A stretch of 47,904 nt of DNA from Betaproteobacteria bacterium RIFCSPLOWO2_12_FULL_62_58. GTDB taxonomy: Bacteria; Pseudomonadota; Gammaproteobacteria; Burkholderiales; SG8-41. This document shows, one piece after another, positions 22,908 through 31,514 of this stretch. The notes beneath the pieces are model-generated. The model made no database searches, was not told where the DNA came from, and saw only the letters and a program-made list of their open reading frames with translations. The stretch is taken from NCBI GenBank assembly GCA_001772005.1, contig MERI01000238.1, positions 1-47,904 on the forward strand, given 5' to 3'. A program made the translations under genes and the position numbers. Positions within the stretch are counted from its first letter, which is position 1, and the number at the start of each line of letters is the position of its first letter.

Positions 22908-25103
22908 TTAACTTGATGCATGAAGCTGGCGGAGCCGGATCTTCACCTGTTCATTCGCCTCACCCAGGGGGCCGATCGAATTTTCGACGCGCGCAGGGGT
23001 AGCACTTAACCCGATCGGGCAATTCAAAACGATCCGGCTGCAGCCCAAGCGGTCCGTCCGATGCAGCAACAACGATCTGGCGCTGGTCTGTTGGCTGTCT
23101 GCCGCCTCGCCGACGCTCAACACGGGCGCAGCCATGATCCCGCGGTCTGCAAGCCGTTTAGCGAAGTCCGCCCGCGAATATTGTCGGGAAAACGAAATCA
23201 GATCGTTTGGACTTGGCCGTCCTGATCCGGCCATGGGCAACGCGGCAACGGCATAACCGTCGTTGCACTCGAAGATCTTCGTTTCCGATGTGGTGGTGCC
23301 GGCGTCACGCGGGCGCCACTGGGTTATCCACGCAGCGGTATCCTGCATCGAGACGTCGATCTGCTCGGCACAACCTTCGGTGTCGCGCAGCGCAAGGGCG
23401 TGCAGAGTTCCAACCAGCCCGAACAGGCCGCCCACGACATCGGCCATAGACACCCCGGTCTTTTGCGGGATGCCATTGACGCGATTGAGGTCCATGACAC
23501 CGGACATCGCCTGTATCACGGTGTCGAACGCGGCTCGTCCCGGGTAAATCGAATCGGCGCCAAAGCCCGACACGGCGCAGTAGATCAGGCGTGGATTGAT
23601 CTCGGAGAGCGCCTTTGCGCCTACACCGAGCCGATCGAGAGAACCGGGCTTCAGGTTTTCGATCAGGACGTCGGATTCGACGACGAGGGCTTTGAAGATG
23701 TCTCGGTCGCGTTCTTTCCGCAAGTCTAGACTAAGACTTCGTTTGTCACTGTTGCTCAAGATAAAGAAATAGCTTTCGCCGTTTTCCTGCGGGACATACG
23801 CACGGGCACCGTCGCCAGTCGGCGGCTCAATCTTGATGACCTCGGCGCCGAGCGCCGCCAGATGGCGTGTTGCCAGGGGCCCGGTCGTGAACTGGCCGAT
23901 TTCCAGCACTCGGATGCCGGCAAGCGGACGGGCCAGCCTGACCTCAGTCCGGGATGACGGCGCCTCAAACGAAGGATGATTGCTCCGTGCGAGTAGCCAA
24001 TGGTCCTCGTCCGGTATCGGTATTTTGGTCAACTCTGCAAGCCGGTGGCCCGTCACTCGTATGACCGCGCCAAGCACAGCGATATCGTGGCCTGATTCGG
24101 GATCGCGTTCTAAGACGAAGGCACCACGGTGCTTGATGTTGGGCTCGTGCAGTAGGTCTTCGGCGGCAATAATCGGACCGCAGGCGATATCGCGGGATTG
24201 GAGTTTCTTGACGCACTCGGCGACGGTCCCATGGCCGACCCACGCCTGAATAGCCGCATCCACAAGGACGCGATGCTTGACCCGGCCCCTGAGTTCGCGA
24301 AATCTGGGCTCAAGGGCGAGCTCCGGCGATTCCATAACGCCGCAGAGGCGTGCCCACTGATCGTCAGTCGTCGTACAAATGATCAGCCAGCCATCATGCG
24401 CACGATAGGCATTCCATGGGACAGCGAGAACATGCCCGTTGCCGTATCGGCTTACAGGGGCGCCCGCGAAATGAAGCGGGAGAAAGGTCGTCAGTGTCGA
24501 GAACGCGCAATCGTAGAGGGCGACTTCGACATTCTGCCCGATGCCCGCCTGAGCCCGAACGCGCAAGGCGGACTGAATGCCTGCTACCGCGAAGAGTGCT
24601 GCAATGCCCTCAACAATGGGGAATTGGATGATTGTGGGTGCCGCATGGGCTTCCCCTGTTGTGTCAATAAGACCAGTGACTGCCTGAACGAGGGCATCTG
24701 GATGAGGGTGCCCCGCAAGTGGCCCACTAGTACCGTAGGCCGTGATATCGCAGACGATCTGTGCCGGGGGCCGTTGATAGGGCGGCAGCGCAGCGAGATC
24801 GCTGGAAGCGATGACGACATCGGCAGAGGCCATCAACGCGCGCGCGATATCATCACTGGTATCCGCGCGCAAGCTGCGCTTGCCGGCCGCGACGAGTGCC
24901 CGATTCAGCCACTTATGGTTTCGTATATCGGTCTTGGGCTCGATCAGTATCACTTCCGCTCCCATGACTGTTAGAAGTGAGCCGCACGCACCGACCGCGA
25001 TACGGTCACCTACTTCAACGACGCGAATGCCTTTCAATGCAACCTCTCCCGCTGCGGTCCCAGTGTCGCTACCGCTGCTAATGCAACTCAATGCTTCGCG
25101 CAC
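22908..25103 (-). CDS. Tandem-domain CaiB/BaiF CoA transferase
   Basis: 731 residues, twice the usual length, made of two class III CoA-transferase modules. Module 1 spans about 23-375 (LKGIRVVEVGDRIA, then catalytic Asp136 in GHPHPDALVQAVTGL). Module 2 spans about 393-731 (LAGIRVLEIGQFTTGPL, GAEVIKIEPPTGDGAR, Asp527 in GRAAFDTVIQAMSG). Both keep the Asp that forms the anhydride intermediate. Ordinary CaiB enzymes are interlocked homodimers, so a fused pair may give an asymmetric enzyme. The GTG at 25103 is one start; a TTG at 25037 with GGAGAGG upstream is an alternative. It diverges from the crotonase gene across an operator-bearing promoter. Confidence 0.88.
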   Translation of the reverse strand: MREALSCISSGSDTGTAAGEVALKGIRVVEVGDRIAVGACGSLLTVMGAEVILIEPKTDIRNHKWLNRALVAAGKRSLRADTSDDIARALMASADVVIASSDLAALPPYQRPPAQIVCDITAYGTSGPLAGHPHPDALVQAVTGLIDTTGEAHAAPTIIQFPIVEGIAALFAVAGIQSALRVRAQAGIGQNVEVALYDCAFSTLTTFLPLHFAGAPVSRYGNGHVLAVPWNAYRAHDGWLIICTTTDDQWARLCGVMESPELALEPRFRELRGRVKHRVLVDAAIQAWVGHGTVAECVKKLQSRDIACGPIIAAEDLLHEPNIKHRGAFVLERDPESGHDIAVLGAVIRVTGHRLAELTKIPIPDEDHWLLARSNHPSFEAPSSRTEVRLARPLAGIRVLEIGQFTTGPLATRHLAALGAEVIKIEPPTGDGARAYVPQENGESYFFILSNSDKRSLSLDLRKERDRDIFKALVVESDVLIENLKPGSLDRLGVGAKALSEINPRLIYCAVSGFGADSIYPGRAAFDTVIQAMSGVMDLNRVNGIPQKTGVSMADVVGGLFGLVGTLHALALRDTEGCAEQIDVSMQDTAAWITQWRPRDAGTTTSETKIFECNDGYAVAALPMAGSGRPSPNDLISFSRQYSRADFAKRLADRGIMAAPVLSVGEAADSQQTSARSLLLHRTDRLGCSRIVLNCPIGLSATPARVENSIGPLGEANEQVKIRLRQLHASS

Positions 25104-25134
25104 GCACCCTAAGGGACCACGCTGAAAAATATTA

Positions 25135-25167
25135 TCCTATGGTATATTATAAGATTGTATTACAATA
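25135..25167. promoter_or_regulatory. Operator/promoter element, copy 1 (GntR-type site)
   Basis: The 13-bp palindrome ATTGTATTACAAT (25154-25166) contains TTGTATTACAA, an exact fit to the FadR-family GntR operator TNGTNNNACNA. It lies between the divergent double CaiB and crotonase genes. The whole 33-bp block agrees at 30 positions with the block at 28748-28780. The adjoining TATATTATAA supplies AT-rich promoter sequence. Confidence 0.75.
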
Positions 25168-25312
25168 CATTAGCAAGTAAAGGTTTAATACGGGCCGAAT
25201 CAAGAAATTAAGCGGCAGACTTATTGGAGGAAACGGCTTTTCTCTCGCAACGCTAATCAAGAACGCCGGGGTGGGGGCCCGTCATTCCGTCAGAAATGAC
25301 GAAAGGAACAAA

Positions 25313-26083
25313 ATGCAGAAGGGATCTATTCGCTGCGAAGTCCAGGACAGAATCGCCGTGGTTACCATTGACCGTCCCCCGGCCAATGCCTTGGCGGTTC
25401 AGACTTATCGGGAAATAGAGGAAACCTTTAACGAGATCAGCAGACGTGATGATGTGCAGGTGGCTATTCTCACCGGCGCTGGAGAGCGCTTCTTTTGTGC
25501 TGGAGGCGATGTCAAGGAGATAGCGGCCCGGACCCCCGAATCTGCCCGGGAACGTCTTTCCGTCTGCAACGCGTGCTTCAATGCCATCTACCATTGTTCT
25601 GTCCCCGTAATTGGGGCGATTAATGGTGTAGTGACGGGTGGTGGGCTTGGCCTAGCGGCGAACTGTGACTTTCGCATCGCATCGCAGAAAGCTGTGTTCC
25701 TGATGACGGAGATCGACGTTGGGGTCTTCGGCGGAGCGCGCTTCTTCAGTCACATGTTCTCCACTTCAGTCACGCGAATGATGATGTATACCGCGCAGCG
25801 GATGAGTGCTCAGGAGGCGTATCGTCTCGGTGGAGTAATGAAGGTGGTTCCACCTGCCGAACTCATGGCGGAATGTAAGCGGATGGCTGACATAATCGCG
25901 TCTAAAAGCCCGGCAGCGATCAGGCTCACCAAGAGAGGCCTCAATGAGCTCGAGCCCATTAACTGGCGTGATGCTGAGGACATTGAAGTGGAGTTCTACG
26001 TAAACCTAGTGCGAGAGGCCGATGCTAAGGAAGCAGCCACATCCTTCCTAGAGAAACGCGATCCGCGATATCGCACGAAATAA
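25313..26083 (+). CDS. Enoyl-CoA hydratase/isomerase family protein (crotonase 1)
   Basis: 256 residues with AAAGGAA before the ATG at 25313. The crotonase core is complete: oxyanion-hole segments FFCAGGDVKE (about residue 66) and GVVTGGGLGLAANCDFRIA (about residue 105). Of the two hydratase glutamates, the one in the GGGxE position is Gly (GGGLGL), while the second, in MTEIDVG, is kept. That pattern suits isomerase, hydrolase or lyase chemistry on a CoA ester more than classical hydration. The C-terminus SFLEKRDPRYRTK is family-typical. It leads the plus-strand unit controlled by the operator at 25135. Confidence 0.9.
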   Translation: MQKGSIRCEVQDRIAVVTIDRPPANALAVQTYREIEETFNEISRRDDVQVAILTGAGERFFCAGGDVKEIAARTPESARERLSVCNACFNAIYHCSVPVIGAINGVVTGGGLGLAANCDFRIASQKAVFLMTEIDVGVFGGARFFSHMFSTSVTRMMMYTAQRMSAQEAYRLGGVMKVVPPAELMAECKRMADIIASKSPAAIRLTKRGLNELEPINWRDAEDIEVEFYVNLVREADAKEAATSFLEKRDPRYRTK

Positions 26084-26157
26084 AATCTCCTTTCATAGCG
26101 ATGGTGTTCAGCAACGGGGAGCGCATTTACGTTTCACGGCAGGCGGAGGTTTGCACA

Positions 26158-27105
26158 ATGAGAATCATGTTCATGAGTTCACGGCAGCTTGGTGAGACAG
26201 TGCTCCAAAGATTAGTCGAAAGGGGAGAAAACGTTGCCGGCGTTGCTTCCCTTGTTGTCGCTCCGGGAACAACAAATCGGATGAAGGAAGCCGCGACTAG
26301 GCTAGGAATACCATACGTTGAGGCAAAGAACGGACGCTCCCCGGAATTCTATGAGCAATACATTAAGTTAAAACCAGATTTGAACATCATGGCGCGGTTC
26401 CGCACTATCGTACCGGAATCCATATTGAACTACCCGAAGCTGGGGACGATAGGTTGGCACCCTTCGTTACTTCCCAAGTATGCGGGAGCCGATTCTCTCA
26501 CTTGGGCCATAATCTTCGGTGAGACGAAAACAGCCAACACCATTTTGTGGACTGACAAAGGAATAGATACAGGACCTATCCTATTACAGAAGGAGGTGGA
26601 GATCTCCCCGGACGATACCTCCGCCTCGCTTTACCATGACAAGATCACACCCGGGGCAGTAGAAACAATAGTAGAGGCCGTTGACTTAATTAAGAACCGC
26701 ACGGCGCCGCGAATTCCCCAGGATTTGTCGCGATATAGTTACTACTCCTTCATTACTGAGAAGGACGCCCTGATCAACTGGGTTCAGCCAGCGAAGAGGA
26801 TTTATGACCTTATACGGGGCACAAACCCATATCCAGGGGCAACCACTCATTTTCAGGACAGACCGTTCAAAGTCCTCGACTCCGAGTTACATCTCGGTTT
26901 TGAAGGAAGTGCCTTGGACGCAGTAACTGTAGCGGCCATTAAAGCTGGTGGAGTGATTGACATCACCAGCCAAGGGATTAAGGTAGTTGCACCAGACGGC
27001 GTAATTCTTATCAAAGCAGTAAACGCTGACGGTTCGAAAATCACAGCGGCACACTTCGCCGATCAAGTCGGCCTGAAGGTAGGAGACAGGTTTGGCATGC
27101 ACTAA
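26158..27105 (+). CDS. Formyltransferase-like protein (Fmt/ArnA fold)
   Basis: 315 residues from the ATG at 26158, which has GGAGG at 26145-26149; an ATG at 26101 is upstream without a site. The N-terminal Rossmann-like domain resembles methionyl-tRNA formyltransferase: MRIMFMSSRQLGETVL, WHPSLLPKYAG (residues 100-110) and DKGIDTGPILL. His101 and Asp137 of the catalytic triad are present, but the Asn two residues before His is Gly99. The C-terminal part (about 205-315) resembles the Fmt C-domain. True Fmt is encoded next to def elsewhere, so this is a paralogue using 10-formyl-tetrahydrofolate or another one-carbon donor, in a CoA-ester catabolic cluster. The DNA is noticeably richer in A and T than its surroundings. 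Confidence 0.78.
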   Translation: MRIMFMSSRQLGETVLQRLVERGENVAGVASLVVAPGTTNRMKEAATRLGIPYVEAKNGRSPEFYEQYIKLKPDLNIMARFRTIVPESILNYPKLGTIGWHPSLLPKYAGADSLTWAIIFGETKTANTILWTDKGIDTGPILLQKEVEISPDDTSASLYHDKITPGAVETIVEAVDLIKNRTAPRIPQDLSRYSYYSFITEKDALINWVQPAKRIYDLIRGTNPYPGATTHFQDRPFKVLDSELHLGFEGSALDAVTVAAIKAGGVIDITSQGIKVVAPDGVILIKAVNADGSKITAAHFADQVGLKVGDRFGMH

Positions 27106-28526
27106 CCGTCTACACTTTGTAATGGCACCAAGGGCAGGATGATCTCACGCACAACATCTTCTACACGATCAAGATTCAGGACATTCTTTATTACTGTCTC
27201 TACGACTTGACTATTCAACGGTACAGCAGCGTACGGAACGCACTTTCGAAACTTGTTTTTTACATCTTCTACGCTCAGCGGGTTATCCGGATGGCCTTTT
27301 TCAACAGTGTACTCGCCGCTTATCTTCTTGCCATTTTTCAGATACGTGATTACCCGTGTTCCTAACGGAGGCAGCTTTTCATCCAGTTCCGCGGAAATTT
27401 TCGTCATGAAATTGCGAACGTCGGTACGCTTTCTCGCTTCTGTCGTATAAGCGTCGAGGAAAATGCCCCGGTCGTGCACGACTGTGGCCAGTACATAAGG
27501 AAGGCTGAATTGGCACTGAGGCACTGTCTGCGGTTGCCATTTCTCCGCCATTGGCACGGTCACCACGTTCCAGTTCACGCTGCCAACTTCCAATTGGATA
27601 CGCTCTATATCTTCCGCTTTGAAATGGTGCGTTTCCATCTGCTCGAGAATGCCGTCTATCGCCGTATGAGTGCACTTGCACGCTGAGTGCGCCTTCATGC
27701 TGGTCCTGGTCATCTCCCAGTGTTGACCCAGACGGTTCGTTATGACGTCGAGATCCACTCCGCCCGCCTTGGCAAAAAGAGCGTAATAGCCTCGCTGACC
27801 GCTGAGTATTTCATTGATGGGCCCGGTGATACCGCAGCGCGTCAGGAAGCACGCATTAATCGCATCCTGAGCAACGAAGCCGTGATGGAATCGGATCATC
27901 AAAGCGCCTTCGTTGTACATAGAAGAGTCGTGGGGCTGGGTCATCATCTTCGCGATGCCCTGGGCGTTCACCAATTCCTCGAGGGGGAAACCCAATAACT
28001 TGCCGACAGCGGCTACTGCACCAAAGATGTAATGCCCGCCATTTGAGCCGGCGGGAAGCTGCATACTCTTGAACTTATACCCCAGGCCCACACGTATCTC
28101 TAACTCCTGCGCGAGAATAAAGGCAAGCAGAAAGTCCCTGCCATTCACCTGGGGCTTTAAGCCCGTTGCGGCCAAAAGGGCGGGAAGCGAGTATTCCGCA
28201 CCGTGTCCCGCCTCGTAATGGGTGTCCCCCATATCCATCGCCCGCGACATCGGCGCAATAGCAAAGGCCGCCATGGAGGCAGGCACTTTACCCCCGTAAA
28301 ATGGCAAATAGCTTTCTTGCTTCCCACCCTGATCCTTGACGAGTTCAACGACCTCGCGGATGCCATCCATCTTGGACCCGCCCATAGTGACGCCGATGAT
28401 GTCCAGTATCTGCTTCTTCGCGAAACTCAACGTTTCTTGCGGAATGTCCTCGTAACCCGTTTCGACCACCATCCTGCACAGGGTTACCATAGGATCTTCA
28501 TTACTCGCCCGTTCGAACAATTTCAT
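27102..28526 (-). CDS. MmgE/PrpD family protein
   Basis: 474 residues from the ATG at 28526 (AGAGGT seven bases upstream). Family motifs are LDIIGVTMGGSK, DTHYEAGHGAEYSLPALLAA, MIRFHHGFVAQDAINACFLTRCGI and MKAHSACKCTHTAIDGIL. It differs from the other three PrpD proteins here in several motifs, for example GDTHYEAGH in place of GFELDD, so it belongs to a separate subgroup with another substrate. Its stop shares bases with the stop of the formyltransferase-like gene (27102-27105). It diverges from the acyl-CoA dehydrogenase gene across the operator at 28748. Confidence 0.88.
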   Translation of the reverse strand: MKLFERASNEDPMVTLCRMVVETGYEDIPQETLSFAKKQILDIIGVTMGGSKMDGIREVVELVKDQGGKQESYLPFYGGKVPASMAAFAIAPMSRAMDMGDTHYEAGHGAEYSLPALLAATGLKPQVNGRDFLLAFILAQELEIRVGLGYKFKSMQLPAGSNGGHYIFGAVAAVGKLLGFPLEELVNAQGIAKMMTQPHDSSMYNEGALMIRFHHGFVAQDAINACFLTRCGITGPINEILSGQRGYYALFAKAGGVDLDVITNRLGQHWEMTRTSMKAHSACKCTHTAIDGILEQMETHHFKAEDIERIQLEVGSVNWNVVTVPMAEKWQPQTVPQCQFSLPYVLATVVHDRGIFLDAYTTEARKRTDVRNFMTKISAELDEKLPPLGTRVITYLKNGKKISGEYTVEKGHPDNPLSVEDVKNKFRKCVPYAAVPLNSQVVETVIKNVLNLDRVEDVVREIILPLVPLQSVDG

Positions 28527-28747
28527 TGTTGTACCTCTTGTTCGTACACCGATATGTAGTATCGCGCGCGCCGCGCTGGTGCTTGCTAAAGACAATCGAA
28601 CTTCCGCTTAGCCGGCTCCAATATCTACGCCTCGCGCTCGACGCCGAGCAGGGGGTTTCTTTGCGCCGGAGAGCATTGACCGAGCGACGACGCGGAAGCT
28701 ACTGACCCGCACGGCGGCTGTACGCCTTCCGACGAAAATCCCCAATG

Positions 28748-28780
28748 TCCTACTGTATATTATAATATTGTATTACAATA
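28748..28780. promoter_or_regulatory. Operator/promoter element, copy 2 (GntR-type site)
   Basis: TATTGTATTACAATA (28766-28780) is a perfect inverted repeat with 7-bp arms around one T and contains TTGTATTACAA, the GntR/FadR-type operator form. Consensus -10 hexamers occur on both strands just beside it (TATAAT at 28761-28766 plus, and 28758-28763 minus), fitting a divergent promoter for the MmgE/PrpD and acyl-CoA dehydrogenase genes. The rest of the 366-bp gap shows no gene. Confidence 0.78.
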
Positions 28781-28892
28781 GTAGTGAAAAGCGGTCCCGG
28801 CAAAATGAGTTTGGGCCCGGTTCAGCTACAACGGGCCTAAGGCCTCGCCGCAAGAGCGCAAATCGCCTTCCAGACATTCCGTAATGGAGGAA

Positions 28893-30074
28893 ATGAACGT
28901 GGATCTGCAGTTGACGGCAGAGCAGGAGTTGATGCGCGATTCCATGCGACGGCTCGTGGCACGAGAGATCGATCCATACATCGAGAAGCACGACCCCGAT
29001 CAGCCGCTTCCCAAGCCCGTTTTTGTAACGATACTGACAAAGCTCGCCGAACTTGGGCTCACGGCGGCAAGGCTTCCGGAATCTGCTGGCGGCCCAGGCA
29101 TCAAGATGCTCGACTACGGCATCATGTTCGAGCAAATTCCTCCTATCGTAGGACTTTCCCTGATCGCACACGAAGCGACAGTTGCGCGGTTGAGCGCCGA
29201 GTGCAATCAGGATCAACGCCGGCGTTTCTTACCCGACTTGATAGCGGGCCGCAAGATTGCCTGCCTGGGTTCTACTGAGCCGGACACGGGTTCTGACCCT
29301 CGCGGGGTAAAGACTCGTCTCACCAGACAAGGAAGCTCGCTACTACTTAATGGCCGAAAGATGTGGATTACTAATGTATCGGCCTGTGATCTCATTATTG
29401 TCACCTGCATGGACTGTCGTGATGGCGAGCCGCGAGGAAAGGTAGTCAAGGTTGTCCTGGAAAGGGATCGCACACCCTTCGAGGCGAGGGAAATAGACAC
29501 TATAGGACTGCGGCAAGGAATGCTTGGCGAAGCCGTGTTTGAGAATTGCGTGGTCCCGCCAGAGAATGTCGTCGAATCAAAAGCAGGGGGTACTGAAGTA
29601 CTGAAGTCGAGCTGGGTCATTAATCGACCCCTGTTCGGTTTGCTTGCGGTGCATCTTGCACAACGCGCATACGACATTGCCATCGAGTACGCGAAGGTAC
29701 GTAAACAGTTTGGCAAGGCGATCGGTGCACATCAACTGGTCCAGAAAAATCTTTCCGACATCGTTACTGCGATCACTACCAGTCGCCTGCTATGTTTGCA
29801 TGCACTGTCACTCGTCGATCACGGCCAGCCCGCCGATGGTGCTGCCGCTATGGCCAAGCGCTACGCTCAAAATGCATGTAACGAGGCGGTATGGCAGGCG
29901 ATGAATGTGCTCGGCGCGATGGGTCTATCGACCGAAGCGAAAGTCGAAGGGCTGTACCGCGACGTTCGGATGGTGGCGATACCCGACGGCACAAACGAAA
30001 TCCTGGCGCTCATACATGGCCGAGAGTTGACCGGATTCGAAGCATTTCGGGGCACCGGCCGCGTCGTGGATTGA
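28893..30074 (+). CDS. Acyl-CoA dehydrogenase family protein
   Basis: 393 residues from the ATG at 28893 with GGAGG just upstream; an ATG at 28884 would overlap that site. Three-domain ACAD fold: LTAEQELMRDSMRRLV at the start, LGSTEPDTGSDPRGVKTR (FAD-contact segment), WITNVSACDLI, then RKQFGKAIGAHQLVQKNLSD and GLYRDVRMVAIPDGTNEI. The usual catalytic Glu before GT is Asp here (PDGTNEI), which is seen in some ACAD subgroups and may indicate an altered base. The enzyme would desaturate an acyl-CoA at C2-C3, passing electrons to ETF. It begins a five-gene co-directional run with another MmgE/PrpD, a crotonase, a dehydrogenase and a CMD gene. Confidence 0.9.
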   Translation: MNVDLQLTAEQELMRDSMRRLVAREIDPYIEKHDPDQPLPKPVFVTILTKLAELGLTAARLPESAGGPGIKMLDYGIMFEQIPPIVGLSLIAHEATVARLSAECNQDQRRRFLPDLIAGRKIACLGSTEPDTGSDPRGVKTRLTRQGSSLLLNGRKMWITNVSACDLIIVTCMDCRDGEPRGKVVKVVLERDRTPFEAREIDTIGLRQGMLGEAVFENCVVPPENVVESKAGGTEVLKSSWVINRPLFGLLAVHLAQRAYDIAIEYAKVRKQFGKAIGAHQLVQKNLSDIVTAITTSRLLCLHALSLVDHGQPADGAAAMAKRYAQNACNEAVWQAMNVLGAMGLSTEAKVEGLYRDVRMVAIPDGTNEILALIHGRELTGFEAFRGTGRVVD

Positions 30075-30125
30075 CTGATGGCTCCTTGACTCGCATCAAA
30101 ATCAAGTTCCTTTTAGGGGCAAAGG

Positions 30126-31472
30126 ATGAAATCCGAAAACATCTCGAACAGTCGCGTTATAGCTGAATATATTTCCTCGATGCGCCGACGCACTCTGCCT
30201 CGTGAAGTCTTGGACGCGGCGCGTTTGTGCTTGGCCGATTGGCTGGGCGTCAGCATTGGTGCATGGGGGGAAAGCGCGGCCAGGGTTGTGCATACAGTGA
30301 CGGCGAACTGGAAGACCAATGGGAGTGCAACGATCTTATCGGGAGGGCGCGCCTGCGCTCCAGTTGCCGCCCTTTGTAATGGAACCCTGGCGCATTGCCT
30401 CGATTTCGACGATACATATATCAAGGCGGTCACACACACCAGCGCGCCGGTATGGGCGGCGACGCTTGCAATGGGCGAAGAGCTGGGTGCGAGCGAGGTC
30501 GAAATGTTATCCGCCTTCGTCACCGGATTTGAAACTGCCTGTAGGGTCGGCTACGGTCTTGGAGAGGCAGTAACGGCGCGCGGCTGGCACGGCACCGGAG
30601 TATTCGGACGATTGGGGGCGGCTGCAGCCGCGGCAGCACTGCTGAAACTCGATACGGAAGCGACACTCCATGCGCTGGGCGCCGCGGCAACGCAGACAAG
30701 CGGGTTGACAGCGTCATTTGGAACAATGGCGAAACCGTTTCATGCCGGGAAAGCTGCCATGGACGGGGTGCTGGCAGGACAACTCGCTGCAGGCGGTTTT
30801 CATGCCACGGTCGATCTGCTTGAGCCCGCTGGGGGGTTGGAGCGGGCCGTGTTGCAGGACGGAAGCGTCCATATCAAGCCTGCCGATTTCTCCGGTTGGG
30901 AGATACTCAACAACAGCTTCAAACCGTACGCTGCCTGTCATTTGACGCATCCCGCCGTCGACGCGGGACGTCAGATCGGAAAATCCGGATTCGATCCTAC
31001 AGGCGTACGTGCGGTTCGCGCGCATGTAGGAGAGCTTGCGAAACAGATCACTGGCGGTAAGAGCGGCGCACCGGAATCTGCACTTGAAGGTAAGTTCGAC
31101 CTCAAGTTCTGTGTCGCACTCGCGCTGCATGGCCACAATCTTTCTGCTGCGGATTTCCGCGAGCCACTGCGGCATGACGCCGGCGTTTTCGAGACAGCAC
31201 GCAAAGTCACTGTCGAAGCAAAGCCCGATCTGACGTTTACTTCCGCGCGCCTCGAAGTCGAGTTGGACAACGGCCGTATCGTCACCGCGGACATTCCCGT
31301 AGCGAAAGGGCACCCCGGCAATCCGATGACTTGGAACGATATGCGGGACAAGTTCAAAGGGCTTGTTGAATCTCGTCTTGGCAAGCGATCGAATTCTTTG
31401 TTTGAGCAGCTACGTGAGTTCGGGAACGGCAAAGCGCTGGCAGCGATACGCGCTGTTTCGAGAGCGGCGTGA
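30126..31472 (+). CDS. MmgE/PrpD family protein
   Basis: 448 residues with AAAGG before the ATG. Motifs are LCLADWLGVSIGAWGES, NGTLAHCLDFDDTYIKAVTH, HAGKAAMDGVLAGQLAAGGF and KPYAACHLTHPAVDAG. This is the canonical PrpD subgroup (compare FELDD in the 5971 gene). It probably hydrates or dehydrates a branched di- or tricarboxylic acid or its CoA ester. It lies 51 bases after the acyl-CoA dehydrogenase and 42 before the second crotonase, so a shared transcript is likely. Confidence 0.88.
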   Translation: MKSENISNSRVIAEYISSMRRRTLPREVLDAARLCLADWLGVSIGAWGESAARVVHTVTANWKTNGSATILSGGRACAPVAALCNGTLAHCLDFDDTYIKAVTHTSAPVWAATLAMGEELGASEVEMLSAFVTGFETACRVGYGLGEAVTARGWHGTGVFGRLGAAAAAAALLKLDTEATLHALGAAATQTSGLTASFGTMAKPFHAGKAAMDGVLAGQLAAGGFHATVDLLEPAGGLERAVLQDGSVHIKPADFSGWEILNNSFKPYAACHLTHPAVDAGRQIGKSGFDPTGVRAVRAHVGELAKQITGGKSGAPESALEGKFDLKFCVALALHGHNLSAADFREPLRHDAGVFETARKVTVEAKPDLTFTSARLEVELDNGRIVTADIPVAKGHPGNPMTWNDMRDKFKGLVESRLGKRSNSLFEQLREFGNGKALAAIRAVSRAA

Positions 31473-31514
31473 GCCTGTCACTGTCGTTCAAGAGTGTTGA
31501 CGAAAAGGCCGAAC

